Assembly (NCBI RefSeq): GCF_003441595.1
Contig: NZ_CP031848.1
Coordinates: forward strand, 3,038,001-3,102,000
Source of the DNA: Marinobacter sp. Arc7-DN-1
Lineage (GTDB): Bacteria; Pseudomonadota; Gammaproteobacteria; Pseudomonadales; Oleiphilaceae
Reading direction: 5' to 3'
DNA length: 64,000 bases
Every line of letters begins with the position of its first letter. Within the stretch, counting starts at the first letter, position 1. Position numbers and translations under genes: made by a program. The notes under the pieces are model-generated. The model worked only from the letters and a program-made list of their open reading frames with translations, did not search any database and was not told the DNA's origin. Positions 17,247-24,872 of the stretch are shown here, piece by piece.

Positions 17247-17890
17247 ACGATTACCGCTTTTCATGCTGGCGTGACGTTGGTGTCACCACCCAGGGCCCCT
17301 GCTTCCTTCACGAGGCGGCCATTTCAGCAGAGGAGCGGCTGGAGGGTTGCTCCGTGGTTTCCGTCACGGGTGACCTCAGTCGAGTCGATATGCTGCTTGG
17401 CGCCGGGGCGCAGGAAGTCCTGTTGGGCGAGGCGGCGCTGAGAGACAATACACTGATGCGCGAGGCGATTGCCCGCCACGGCGGCGAACGGATCGGTCTC
17501 TGGCTGCCGGTGCGCCGCGCAGTGGCCAGTTGGGGCTTCGACACCGTCAGCAATGCCGACTTCAGTACGCTTGCCATTACCAATCCCATACCGCGCTGGA
17601 TGATCCGCCTGGCCGACGGCACGCTCAGCGATGTTGACGCCTGCTGGTGGGCGGGGAAGATGATCAGGGCCGGTTGTGGCAAGGTGCTGGTCTCGGTGGT
17701 GGAGCCGGAGGATGACGACCTGTCTGCCTGCGCCGAGATGGCGGAGTGCGCCGGTGAGCATTTCTGGCTGGATACAGGTTCGGCTGATGCAGAGGATCTG
17801 CGCTTCTGGGCCCGTTACGGTAAGGCGCGGCAGATGGTGCTGCCGGCCGGGAGTAATGCTGTGGCCGCTTCTACAAACCTTTTCCGATAA
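17243..17890 (+). CDS. HisA-like TIM-barrel protein, probably catalytically altered
   Basis: This 215-residue protein has a stretch near residues 48-95 (DMLLGAGAQEVLLGEAAL, then REAIARHGGERIGLWLPVRR) that closely follows the phosphate-binding and sixth-strand region of HisA (LLxAGxxRVIIGTAAL, RIVVGLDVRDG). The HisA catalytic Asp of the LD-R segment is LP here. The first strand, with the other Asp, is not recognisable and the protein is about 30 residues short. It is therefore unlikely to make histidine. It is coupled to its neighbours by an ATGA overlap upstream and a short gap downstream, so it belongs to the molybdoenzyme unit. Role unknown. Confidence 0.55.
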   Translation: MNDYRFSCWRDVGVTTQGPCFLHEAAISAEERLEGCSVVSVTGDLSRVDMLLGAGAQEVLLGEAALRDNTLMREAIARHGGERIGLWLPVRRAVASWGFDTVSNADFSTLAITNPIPRWMIRLADGTLSDVDACWWAGKMIRAGCGKVLVSVVEPEDDDLSACAEMAECAGEHFWLDTGSADAEDLRFWARYGKARQMVLPAGSNAVAASTNLFR

Positions 17891-17906
17891 GGAACGCTGA
17901 AGCCTT

Positions 17907-18980
17907 ATGCCGCTGCCAATGGTGGATGATCTGCCCGAACTGCGCAATTCACGCTGTGTGCGTTATCGCTTTCGCTATAGCCAGTGTAGCGATTGTGCCG
18001 ACAACTGCCCGTCGGAGGCGTTGACACTTGGCGAGGAGGGGGTGGAGCTGGATGCCACACGCTGCAGTAGTTGCGGTCTGTGTGTGGCAGCCTGTCCCGT
18101 GGGCGCCTTTCGTCAGCCCACCTTTCCGACTGCTGCCCTGGCAAAGCCTGCCGAAAAACGGCTCTCCGTGGCCTGCAAACCGTCGGGCGAGAAAGGCGAT
18201 TTGCTTATCCCCTGTCTCGGCGATATTGAACCGGCGTTGCTGGCCAGTCTGTCCCTACGCAAAATCGCCGTAACACTACGCGGTGCGGGCCACTGCGCCG
18301 AGTGTGCCTATGCACCACAGGGTGCTGAGGTGCTGCGGATACTGCTGGAGGGTATGCAGGCACTGGCCGAGTCCGCGTCCACCCAGTCGACCCTGCCGGT
18401 GTTAAGCGAAAGTGTTGGTGGTTCAGGCTATCGCGCGGATCGGCGACAGTTCTTTCGCCGTTTCAGCAATCGTGCCGTGGAGAATTTTCGTGCCGAGGAT
18501 AGTCTGGAGGTGGTACCCCAACAGGCAATAAGGGCTGCGCCTCATTTCGTGCCGGCCCGACGTAAACTGGCTGAGACTGTGCTGGAGCAGCTCGGCGGGA
18601 TCGATGCCGCCTCGCCGTTACCGGCACTGTTCGGAGTTGCGGTGGTGACTCCGATTGCCGGTCGTTGTACCGGCTGTGAGGCGTGTGCGAGGGTCTGCCC
18701 CACCGGCGCGCTGAAAATCGACGAGACAGAGAATCGCTGGGTGCTGCGCTTTGATGCCGCCCGTTGTGTGGGTTGCGGCGTCTGTATTGAGGCTTGTGGC
18801 GCCCAGGCTTTGCAGATCGAACCTCGTTGGTATCCCGGACCTGTTGAGCCAGATTCTCCCTTGCATGAACTCGGGCGCTGCCGCTGTGAAAGTTGTGGTC
18901 GTTTCTTCATCGGGCTGGAGGGTGAGGGCTGCCCGGTCTGCCGCGATGACGAAGAAAATTTTGGCGCCATATTTGGCTGA
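17907..18980 (+). CDS. polyferredoxin with C-terminal zinc-ribbon-like motif
   Basis: This protein (357 aa) has two ferredoxin modules. The first, near residues 30-70, has CSDCADNCPSEAL and CSSCGLCVAACPVGAF; the second, near 250-300, has CTGCEACARVCPTGAL and CVGCGVCIEAC. A middle region with Cys pairs (CAECAY) and a C-terminal CRCESCGRFF...CPVC follow, the last probably binding zinc or iron. There is no signal peptide, so it is probably cytoplasmic. A similar but larger polyferredoxin sits in the formate dehydrogenase locus (42524-44503). It may donate electrons for enzyme maturation or link the enzyme to soluble pools. Confidence 0.75.
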   Translation: MPLPMVDDLPELRNSRCVRYRFRYSQCSDCADNCPSEALTLGEEGVELDATRCSSCGLCVAACPVGAFRQPTFPTAALAKPAEKRLSVACKPSGEKGDLLIPCLGDIEPALLASLSLRKIAVTLRGAGHCAECAYAPQGAEVLRILLEGMQALAESASTQSTLPVLSESVGGSGYRADRRQFFRRFSNRAVENFRAEDSLEVVPQQAIRAAPHFVPARRKLAETVLEQLGGIDAASPLPALFGVAVVTPIAGRCTGCEACARVCPTGALKIDETENRWVLRFDAARCVGCGVCIEACGAQALQIEPRWYPGPVEPDSPLHELGRCRCESCGRFFIGLEGEGCPVCRDDEENFGAIFG

Positions 18981-18993
18981 GGAGGTAGGTAAC

Positions 18994-19389
18994 ATGCAGT
19001 GGGAGTTTACACCGGAAGATGTGGTCAGGGGGGAGCTGGAATACGATCTAAAGGCATTTCGCCAGGATCTGTTCGAGGAGGTTGCCGCAAACCTGCCCAG
19101 CGACGAGGCGCATGTTGTGCAACAAAGTTTCAACCTGATCTATGACCTCTGTTACTGGCAGGCAACCGGTCGTGAGTTTTCAGGCTTTGTGGCCACACTT
19201 GATGAGATAGCCTTCCTGGATGCGCCTGCGTTGCAGGAAATCAACGAGCATATGGGCGACAACATCACCATGCTGGGAGCGATCCTGCAACGGATGATCA
19301 TGGACGGTGTCGAGAGTGGCCTGGTGCTGGAGCAGGCCGTGGCTCAGGCGGCCGATCTGCACGATCAGGCCGTAGCGGAAACCCGATGA
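18994..19389 (+). CDS. conserved-looking protein of unknown function in molybdoenzyme operon
   Basis: This acidic, helix-rich protein has 131 aa and a strong GAGGAGGT ribosome site overlapping the polyferredoxin stop. The sequence begins MQWEFTPEDVVRGELEYDL, has YDLCYWQATGREF in the middle and ends in a helix rich in Ala and Gln. I do not recognise a family. One internal Cys is seen and no metal motif, signal peptide or membrane segment. As the last gene before the second sigma-54 promoter it is probably co-transcribed with the reductase genes. Confidence 0.7.
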   Translation: MQWEFTPEDVVRGELEYDLKAFRQDLFEEVAANLPSDEAHVVQQSFNLIYDLCYWQATGREFSGFVATLDEIAFLDAPALQEINEHMGDNITMLGAILQRMIMDGVESGLVLEQAVAQAADLHDQAVAETR

Positions 19390-19416
19390 GCTGGGGCTTG
19401 ACCATCACAAATCCAT

Positions 19417-19476
19417 GGTTACCGAAAGGTAACCTCTCGGGGTGACGGTAGGGTAGGCAAGTCACCTGATGGTAAC
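19417..19476. promoter_or_regulatory. paired upstream activator sites for the porin gene
   Basis: GGTTACCGAAAGGTAACC (19417-19434) is a perfect 7-4-7 palindrome and GTCACCTGATGGTAAC (19461-19476) has one mismatch. They lie 43 bp apart and about 152-195 bp upstream of the -24 element at 19618. The second shares CCTGATGGTAACGA with the operon site at 11547, so the two regions are related by duplication or tight constraint. Confidence 0.72.
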
Positions 19477-19617
19477 GAGGTGGTACCCCTATAAATTGAG
19501 AGAGTCCCACTCATGGCCCCTCCCAAATGACCTGTCATACCACTCCCTTCTATGAGGCTCCTCTTTTTTGTCTGACGCGAGGACAATTACACCTGGTCCG
19601 GCACGAACCGCATCAAG

Positions 19618-19633
19618 TTGGATCGGTTTTTGC
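19618..19633 (+). promoter_or_regulatory. sigma-54 (-24/-12) promoter of the porin gene
   Basis: This is the same 16-mer as at 11727, TTGGATCGGTTTTTGC, with GG-N10-GC spacing. Predicted transcription start is near 19645, about 30 bp before the ATG at 19676. The similarity continues through the ribosome site (ACAGGAG) and into the coding sequence (GGGATGAGTGAG). Confidence 0.78.
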
Positions 19634-19675
19634 CCCGAGCCAAGGGTCAATCTAACAAAAACAGGAGAAGTAGGG

Positions 19676-21067
19676 ATGAGTGAGCAGCTGAGATTAGCAA
19701 TGAGGCGTGGACCAGGTAGCGCATTACTGGCGGCCGCCGTGGCGGTGCCGCTAATGAACGCGCCGGTTGCCGCCGAGGAGTCCTTCGAGTCGCTGCAGCG
19801 GCAGATCGATGAGCTGCGGGCGGAGCGCGGTCCGGAGGCCAGCTTTGGCGGCCAGTATCGTATCAACTCCTACAGCGCCGACAACGACCTTCCGACTGAA
19901 GATAACAATCAGGCGGCGAACCGGTTACGTATCCGCCAGAATATTGACCTGCGGCTCAGCGAGCAGTTTGACACGCATCTGCAGCTCGAACTGGGACACA
20001 CCACGGGCAATATCGGCACTACCGGCCGTGGTACGCTGAGTGATCAGGACAATCCCGGGACCGGTGAGGTTCGGGTCCGCCATGGCGTGATGCGCTACCG
20101 TGCCGACAGCGATACGGTGCTGCGCGCGGGCATTATACCGCTCAGTGACCGGTTCGGTGACGCCCTGTTCTCCGGCGACTGGGATTACAATCCCCTGGCG
20201 GCGGCCGCCGACATCCCGCTGACCAATGGCAGTCTGCGCCTGGTCGCCGGCAGTCTCAGTGAGGGCTCAGAGACGCTCAGAGACGATGACGCCAACCACT
20301 ATCAGGCCGACTTCAGCTTCACCGCCGGCGCTGCCGAGCTCACTCTGTCCGGCGTGCTGTTGCGGATGCCCGATGACTTCACGGGCTCGCCTGGCGGCAA
20401 CTACAACCATGCCAACTACGGGCTGGCCCTGAGCTACCCATTGCATCACTGGCAGTTGGATGCTTTCGTGCTGGCATCGAGTACCGACAAGGAACTTCTG
20501 GGCACAACCGAAGACGGCAGTGGCGTGGCACTGAAGACGGCGCTGAGTGGACCGCTGGGGATTGGCCGGTTGGGAGTGATGGTAACCTACGCCAGCGGGG
20601 AGGGTGATGGCAGTGGATTCCTTCCGACCATGGCCCTGCCGGGGACCTATGGCTATTGGGGTTACACCGGGGTGTTGACAGTGCAGGGCCCGACCGATAC
20701 CGGCATCGACGGTGACGCAGTCAACATCTCCAACAATGGCTATGGGATGACCACCGTGCAGGCCCGTTACAGCTTTCCGATCATGCCGGATCTGGATGGC
20801 TACGTAGCGGCGGGCTGGTTCGGAAACACCGACGCGGCCGGGCGCAGCGGCTCCGTGGGCACCGACCTGTTGATGATGGCCACCTACCATTTCAACAAGG
20901 TTCTGGCGCTGGACTTCGGGCTGGCCGCAGCTGCCTTGGAGGACAGTGTCAGCGGGTATTGGCGGGGTGCTGCGGGGCGAAGGGCTGGCGACGGTGCTTT
21001 CAACCAGGCCGCTGGCGAGGATCGTGACAAGCGCCTCGCCTTTACCAGGATTCAGGCAGAGTTCTGA
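19676..21067 (+). CDS. outer-membrane porin co-regulated with the molybdoenzyme
   Basis: This is an outer-membrane beta-barrel protein (463 aa). A signal peptide ends near AAE, a short coiled coil follows (FESLQRQIDELRAERG), then alternating amphipathic strands such as RLRIRQNIDLRLSEQFD and LALSYPLHHWQLDAFVLA, and a terminal Phe, the usual barrel-assembly signal. Family resembles alginate-export or DcaP-like putative porins; I cannot be more exact. It is monocistronic with its own copy of the sigma-54 promoter and activator sites, so it probably lets the molybdoenzyme's substrate or product cross the outer membrane. The first residues MSEQLR echo those of the ferredoxin subunit (MSEELR). Confidence 0.8.
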   Translation: MSEQLRLAMRRGPGSALLAAAVAVPLMNAPVAAEESFESLQRQIDELRAERGPEASFGGQYRINSYSADNDLPTEDNNQAANRLRIRQNIDLRLSEQFDTHLQLELGHTTGNIGTTGRGTLSDQDNPGTGEVRVRHGVMRYRADSDTVLRAGIIPLSDRFGDALFSGDWDYNPLAAAADIPLTNGSLRLVAGSLSEGSETLRDDDANHYQADFSFTAGAAELTLSGVLLRMPDDFTGSPGGNYNHANYGLALSYPLHHWQLDAFVLASSTDKELLGTTEDGSGVALKTALSGPLGIGRLGVMVTYASGEGDGSGFLPTMALPGTYGYWGYTGVLTVQGPTDTGIDGDAVNISNNGYGMTTVQARYSFPIMPDLDGYVAAGWFGNTDAAGRSGSVGTDLLMMATYHFNKVLALDFGLAAAALEDSVSGYWRGAAGRRAGDGAFNQAAGEDRDKRLAFTRIQAEF

Positions 21068-21308
21068 TCTTGCAGGGTGGCCGGTCAGCACTGGCATCGG
21101 CGTTGTTGCTGAGTTGACGAACTGTGTGGGGGCGATCAGTACCCCCGCGCGCGGGCGTCTCTCTGTATTCGTTGAAGCTGGAGGTTACCGAGCGTCTCCT
21201 TCCGGATAACCCCGATTACCACTTGGCCTTGTAGTGGGTTGCGTTCCTTTTGTTCGTTCTTAAACATGGCTGACTGAATACTCATCCCATCTTCAAAGGA
21301 GGCGATCT

Positions 21309-21596
21309 ATGTCCCTTAAGGACGAATTGATCAGAAAAGCCGAAGACCAGCTGGGTGCGTGGGAGAAGGAAGCGGATTCCCTGAAAGCCAAGGCCAAGGC
21401 AAAAGAAGCCGAGGCCCAGAATGAGAAGGCCAGTGCGGACATCCAGCAGAGCGCATCCGATGCCTTGCGTTCTGTGGAGGAGAAAATCTCCGATGGCCGG
21501 AAAAAACTGGATGAACTGAAGCAGAGCGGGGAAGACAATATGGATTCGCTTCGCAAACAGCTGTCGGATCTTATGGGGCCGGGAAATACACGTTAA
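21309..21596 (+). CDS. small charged coiled-coil protein
   Basis: This hydrophilic protein (95 aa) is composed almost entirely of Ala, Lys, Glu, Asp and Gln in heptad-like order (LKAKAKAKEAEAQ; VEEKISDGRKKLDELKQ), so it is predicted to be one long coiled coil. AAAGGAGG precedes the ATG. There is no signal peptide. It stands alone, between the porin gene and eutBC, with about 240 bp of non-coding sequence before it and 360 bp after. Function unknown; similar small coiled-coil proteins are often stress-linked, which is only an analogy. Confidence 0.7.
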   Translation: MSLKDELIRKAEDQLGAWEKEADSLKAKAKAKEAEAQNEKASADIQQSASDALRSVEEKISDGRKKLDELKQSGEDNMDSLRKQLSDLMGPGNTR

Positions 21597-21958
21597 GGCT
21601 ATTGATATTGGCTGTAACAGTGCAAATCTCTGACTGGGTCATCCGAGTCAGGTTTTCCTCATCATCTGGAAATTTCCTCTACAGCTCCGAATTCTACATC
21701 TCGGCACCACGTTCGTTGGCAAACATCATGGGCACCACCTGAATGATTTTCGGGTTGCCCGATACTTCTGAGGCCTCGGCTTAACAGCAGAATGAATAGC
21801 CAGACGGGACACTGTTTCATACTCCTTTCGTCCCGACTGAGGTTTGCCGAATTTCGATAACCGTTCATCGGCCGCACGGTTAGAATGAAAGAGTGGGCAA
21901 TATCCATTCCTTCCGGCTGTGTATCGGTGATGCCGGGGCGATCTGTTGGAGTGAAGGC
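21597..21958. other. gap before eutBC, no supported gene
   Basis: This 362-bp stretch has several short open frames on both strands; none has a good ribosome site or recognisable product. A minus-strand frame ending at 21662 begins with a hydrophobic MKQCPVWLFILLL segment, but its remaining 40 residues look random. The promoter of eutBC should lie here; no strong sigma-70 or sigma-54 element stands out. Confidence 0.4.
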
Positions 21959-23371
21959 ATGCAGCACAAATACTCATACCGGCTGGGTGAGCGGACCTGG
22001 CACTTTCGAAGCCTGGCAGACCTGATGGCGAAGGCGACACCGGCCCGCTCCGGTGACCGGCTGGCGGGTGTGATTGCCGAATCCGCCGAACAACGTGTGA
22101 TCGCGCAGATGTGCCTGGCCGAGCTACCTTTGAAAACGTTTCTGTCAGAAGCACTGATTCCTTATGAGCAGGACGAGGTGACACGCCTGATTCTGGATGA
22201 GCACGATGCCAGTGCTTTTCAAACCGTCGCTCACCTCACGGTCGGTGATTTCAGGAACTGGCTGCTCAGTGATCACGCCACACCCGAGGTGATGCTCGGC
22301 CTGCGGCCCGGCCTGACCCCGGAAATGGTGGCTGCGGTGAGTAAGCTGATGCGCAATCAGGACCTCATTCTGGTTGCACGCAAATGCCGGGTTCAGACAG
22401 CTTTCCGGAACACCATTGGCTTACCCGGGCATTTGTCGACACGGCTGCAGCCCAATCACCCCACGGATGACGTGGCCGGTATTGCCGCGAGTATCCTTGA
22501 CGGTCTTCTGTACGGCAGCGGTGATGCCGTGATCGGAATCAATCCGGCGACCGATAATGTGGCGCAGGCCACAAAGCTGATGCACCTGATGGACGAGGTG
22601 ATTCGCAAATACGACATACCAACCCAGTCCTGCGTGCTGACTCATGTGACCAACACCCTCGAAGCGATTGAACAGGGCGCGCCGGTCGACCTGGTGTTCC
22701 AGTCCATTGGCGGCACCGAAGCCACCAACAGCAGCTTTGGTTTCAATCTGTCCACGCTTCAGGAAGCCCGGGAGGCGGCTCTCTCCCTCAAGCGGGGGAC
22801 GGTCGGCCAGAATGTGATGTACTTCGAAACCGGCCAGGGCAGCTCGCTCTCGGCCAACGCCCACCACGGCCTTGATCAGCAAACCTGCGAGGCCCGTGCC
22901 TATGCGGTTGCCCGCCGGTTCAATCCGCTGTTGGTGAACACGGTGGTGGGTTTCATTGGCCCCGAATACCTGTTTGACGGCAAGGAAATTATCCGCGCGG
23001 GTCTGGAAGATCATTTCTGCGGGAAGTTACTGGGCGTCCCGATGGGGTGTGATATCTGTTACACCAACCACGCAGAAGCCGATCAGAACGACATGGACAA
23101 TCTGTTGACGCTGCTGGGCGTGGCCGGTTGCACGTTCATTATGGGCATTCCCGGTTCGGACGACATCATGTTGAACTACCAGACCACATCGTTTCACGAC
23201 GCCCTGTATGCGCGACGTGTGCTGGATCTGAAGCCGGCGCCGGAGTTTGACGCCTGGCTTGAGCGCATGAACATTTTCCAGGACACCGCCCGGTACGAGC
23301 CCAGCGTCGCACTGCCTGCCGTCTTTCAGAACAGTCTCAAGGGCCTGGCCCGGGAGAGCGGCAATGACTGA
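21959..23371 (+). CDS. eutB: ethanolamine ammonia-lyase heavy chain (EutB)
   Basis: EutB (470 aa) is the large subunit of the coenzyme-B12-dependent enzyme that splits ethanolamine to acetaldehyde and ammonia. Supporting segments are NQDLILVARKCRVQTAFRNT, GLPGHLSTRLQPNHPTDD, GDAVIGINPATDN and YFETGQGSSLSANAHHG, all strongly conserved in EutB. The ATG at 21959 has GGAG upstream; the frame extends to 21893, but that extension does not look like EutB. It overlaps eutC by eight bases. No shell-protein or reactivase genes are in the window, so this is a stand-alone pathway without a visible microcompartment. Confidence 0.95.
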   Translation: MQHKYSYRLGERTWHFRSLADLMAKATPARSGDRLAGVIAESAEQRVIAQMCLAELPLKTFLSEALIPYEQDEVTRLILDEHDASAFQTVAHLTVGDFRNWLLSDHATPEVMLGLRPGLTPEMVAAVSKLMRNQDLILVARKCRVQTAFRNTIGLPGHLSTRLQPNHPTDDVAGIAASILDGLLYGSGDAVIGINPATDNVAQATKLMHLMDEVIRKYDIPTQSCVLTHVTNTLEAIEQGAPVDLVFQSIGGTEATNSSFGFNLSTLQEAREAALSLKRGTVGQNVMYFETGQGSSLSANAHHGLDQQTCEARAYAVARRFNPLLVNTVVGFIGPEYLFDGKEIIRAGLEDHFCGKLLGVPMGCDICYTNHAEADQNDMDNLLTLLGVAGCTFIMGIPGSDDIMLNYQTTSFHDALYARRVLDLKPAPEFDAWLERMNIFQDTARYEPSVALPAVFQNSLKGLARESGND

Positions 23372-24218
23372 TCGCAACAAAGACCTGGTGACTGAGAATG
23401 TCTGGCGGTCGCTGCGCCGTTACACCGACGCCCGGATCGGGTTGGGGCGGGCCGGAATCAGCCTCCCGACCTCGGAACTGCTGACCTTCCAACTGGCACA
23501 CGCACAGGCGCGGGATGCCGTGCATTTTCCACTGGATGTAAACCGCCTGGTTGACGATCTGAACACTCGGGACGCAGTGACCACCCCAAACACACCGCTG
23601 TTGTTGCATAGCCAGGCCGAGGATCGCTTCACCTATCTTCAGCGGCCCGATTTGGGCCGGCGTCTGTCCGAGCCGGATCGTGAACGGTTAACGGCGGGGC
23701 TCGATCCGGACGCGCCGGCGCCCGATCTGGCGATTGTTGTGGTTGATGGGCTGTCCTCGTCTGCCGTTCAGCACAATGTTGCTCCGTTTCTTGCCAGTTT
23801 TCTCAATGCATTGGCTCACGAGCCCAGGGACTGGCAGCTGGCGCCTTTGACCATCGTGCAGCAGGGCCGGGTGGCCATTGGCGACGAGGTCGGGGAACTG
23901 CTCAAAGCCCGCATTGTGGTGGTGCTTATCGGTGAGCGTCCAGGTCTTAGCTCGCCCGACAGCCTGGGAATCTACATCACGTTTGGGCCCCAGGCGGGCC
24001 TGTCCGACGCGCGACGGAATTGTATATCCAACGTCCGGCCTGCCGGTCTTGATTTTGAACATGCCAGCCAACGCCTCCTTTATCTGATTCGTGAAGCCGA
24101 TCGCCTGAAGCTTTCAGGGGTAGGTCTCAAGGACAGAACAGAAGAGGTGGTGATCGAAAATCAGCGAACCAACAACAACTTTCTTACTAATGGAATCAAC
24201 TCTGGAGAATGCAAATGA
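23364..24218 (+). CDS. eutC: ethanolamine ammonia-lyase light chain (EutC)
   Basis: This is the small subunit (284 aa), which completes the cobalamin-binding site with EutB. Recognisable EutC segments are RYTDARIGLGRAGISLPTSE, DLAIVVVDGLSSSAVQ, GDEVGELLKARIVVVLIGERPGLSSPDSLGIY and DARRNCISNVRPAGLDF. Length is normal and there is no frame damage. The stop overlaps an ATG opening a short frame (24215) that ends after 29 codons. This looks like the start of a lost third gene where the accessory region begins. Confidence 0.94.
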   Translation: MTDRNKDLVTENVWRSLRRYTDARIGLGRAGISLPTSELLTFQLAHAQARDAVHFPLDVNRLVDDLNTRDAVTTPNTPLLLHSQAEDRFTYLQRPDLGRRLSEPDRERLTAGLDPDAPAPDLAIVVVDGLSSSAVQHNVAPFLASFLNALAHEPRDWQLAPLTIVQQGRVAIGDEVGELLKARIVVVLIGERPGLSSPDSLGIYITFGPQAGLSDARRNCISNVRPAGLDFEHASQRLLYLIREADRLKLSGVGLKDRTEEVVIENQRTNNNFLTNGINSGECK

Positions 24219-24304
24219 CGACCAGGGAAACTGACTATGAGAGCGAGCCCTGCCCCCTCTGGCAGGATAGTTGGCCAGTTGGCAATTTTTGCGTAAACCG
24301 CTGA
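24215..24304 (+). pseudogene. truncated third gene of the eut operon (5' fragment)
   Basis: An ATG overlapping the eutC stop (ATGA) opens a 29-codon frame, MTTRETDYESEPCPLWQD and so on, ended by TGA at 24304. Translational coupling to eutC suggests a real third gene once followed, an ethanolamine permease being a natural guess. The downstream sequence is unrelated, so the gene seems to have been cut where the accessory region begins. The product cannot be identified from 29 residues. Confidence 0.35.
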
Positions 24305-24638
24305 AGGTTGCCTCCCCATTCCACGTGAGGCCTGCCACCCGGACCGGAGCATGGCTGCCAACCGTCGGAGCGTAGCGACGCGGGGCTCACATTGGTATCT
24401 CGGCGGTCGGCTATTCAAAGGTCGATACCTGCCAATCTTTTGATGCCACCAATCAACTGATTAAAACTTTCGGACCGGTTCTCATCCAGTGACAAAGCTG
24501 GGCTGATGGTGCCCGTTCCAGCTCCTCATCCTGCTTGCCAAAGTCTTCCTCGTTGGTAATGGCGTAGCCGGTGTCTTTGGTAAGAACTTGATTTCCAGTT
24601 CAATGGATTCGGTATCGTCCACGCCCCGGCTGAGAACC
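24305..24638. other. degraded DNA at the left edge of the accessory region
   Basis: No intact gene is seen. On the minus strand between about 24660 and 24500 the translation reads LQVRGVFREVLSRGVDDTES, then ELEIKF, and after a one-base frame change DTGYAITNEEDFGKQDEE. That is protein-like and suggests a decayed gene of unknown family. The stretch 24305-24430 has only shadow-like open frames. Confidence 0.4.
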
Positions 24639-24872
24639 TCACGGAACACACCCCTGACTTGTAGGGCCTGTTAAAAGATAGTCGCCAAAAGCCAGTGGTT
24701 GACGTATCTGGCTGGTGATGGCCATCAGGATCACATCCGGGCGGCCTTGCTGGTAAGCGGCATTGCTGATTACCACAGCGGGGCGCTTCTTGGTGGCTTG
24801 CAGGTTGGTGAAGGGAAAACCCACCAACACCACATCGCCAAACTTACAGGCTGTCGTAGACGGCATTGTCAT
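24639..24872 (-). CDS. PemK/MazF-family toxin, C-terminally truncated
   Basis: The first 68 residues match the PemK/MazF endoribonuclease fold: FGDVVLVGFPFTNLQATKKRPAVVIS near the N-terminus and GRPDVILMAITSQIRQ further on. After GDYLLT the frame runs into unrelated sequence and stops at 77 aa, whereas the family is usually about 105-120 aa. The break coincides with the edge of a 134-bp direct repeat (24668). It overlaps the antitoxin gene by 29 bp. Probably inactive, so no longer a working toxin. Confidence 0.75.
   Translation of the reverse strand: MTMPSTTACKFGDVVLVGFPFTNLQATKKRPAVVISNAAYQQGRPDVILMAITSQIRQPLAFGDYLLTGPTSQGCVP
24668..24801. repeat. 134-bp direct repeat, left copy
   Basis: This segment of the PemK/MazF gene recurs at 34902-35035 in the same orientation with a single mismatch (24685 versus 34919). 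Both copies break at the same base on the left, just before CTGTTAAAAGATAG. On the right, the left copy continues into the 5' part of the toxin gene, while the other does not. The two copies bracket a 10.2-kb segment. Confidence 0.85.

Noticed and set aside
21959..24218. Ethanolamine microcompartment operon
   Set aside because: Only eutB and eutC are present; no shell-protein, reactivase or aldehyde dehydrogenase genes lie nearby.
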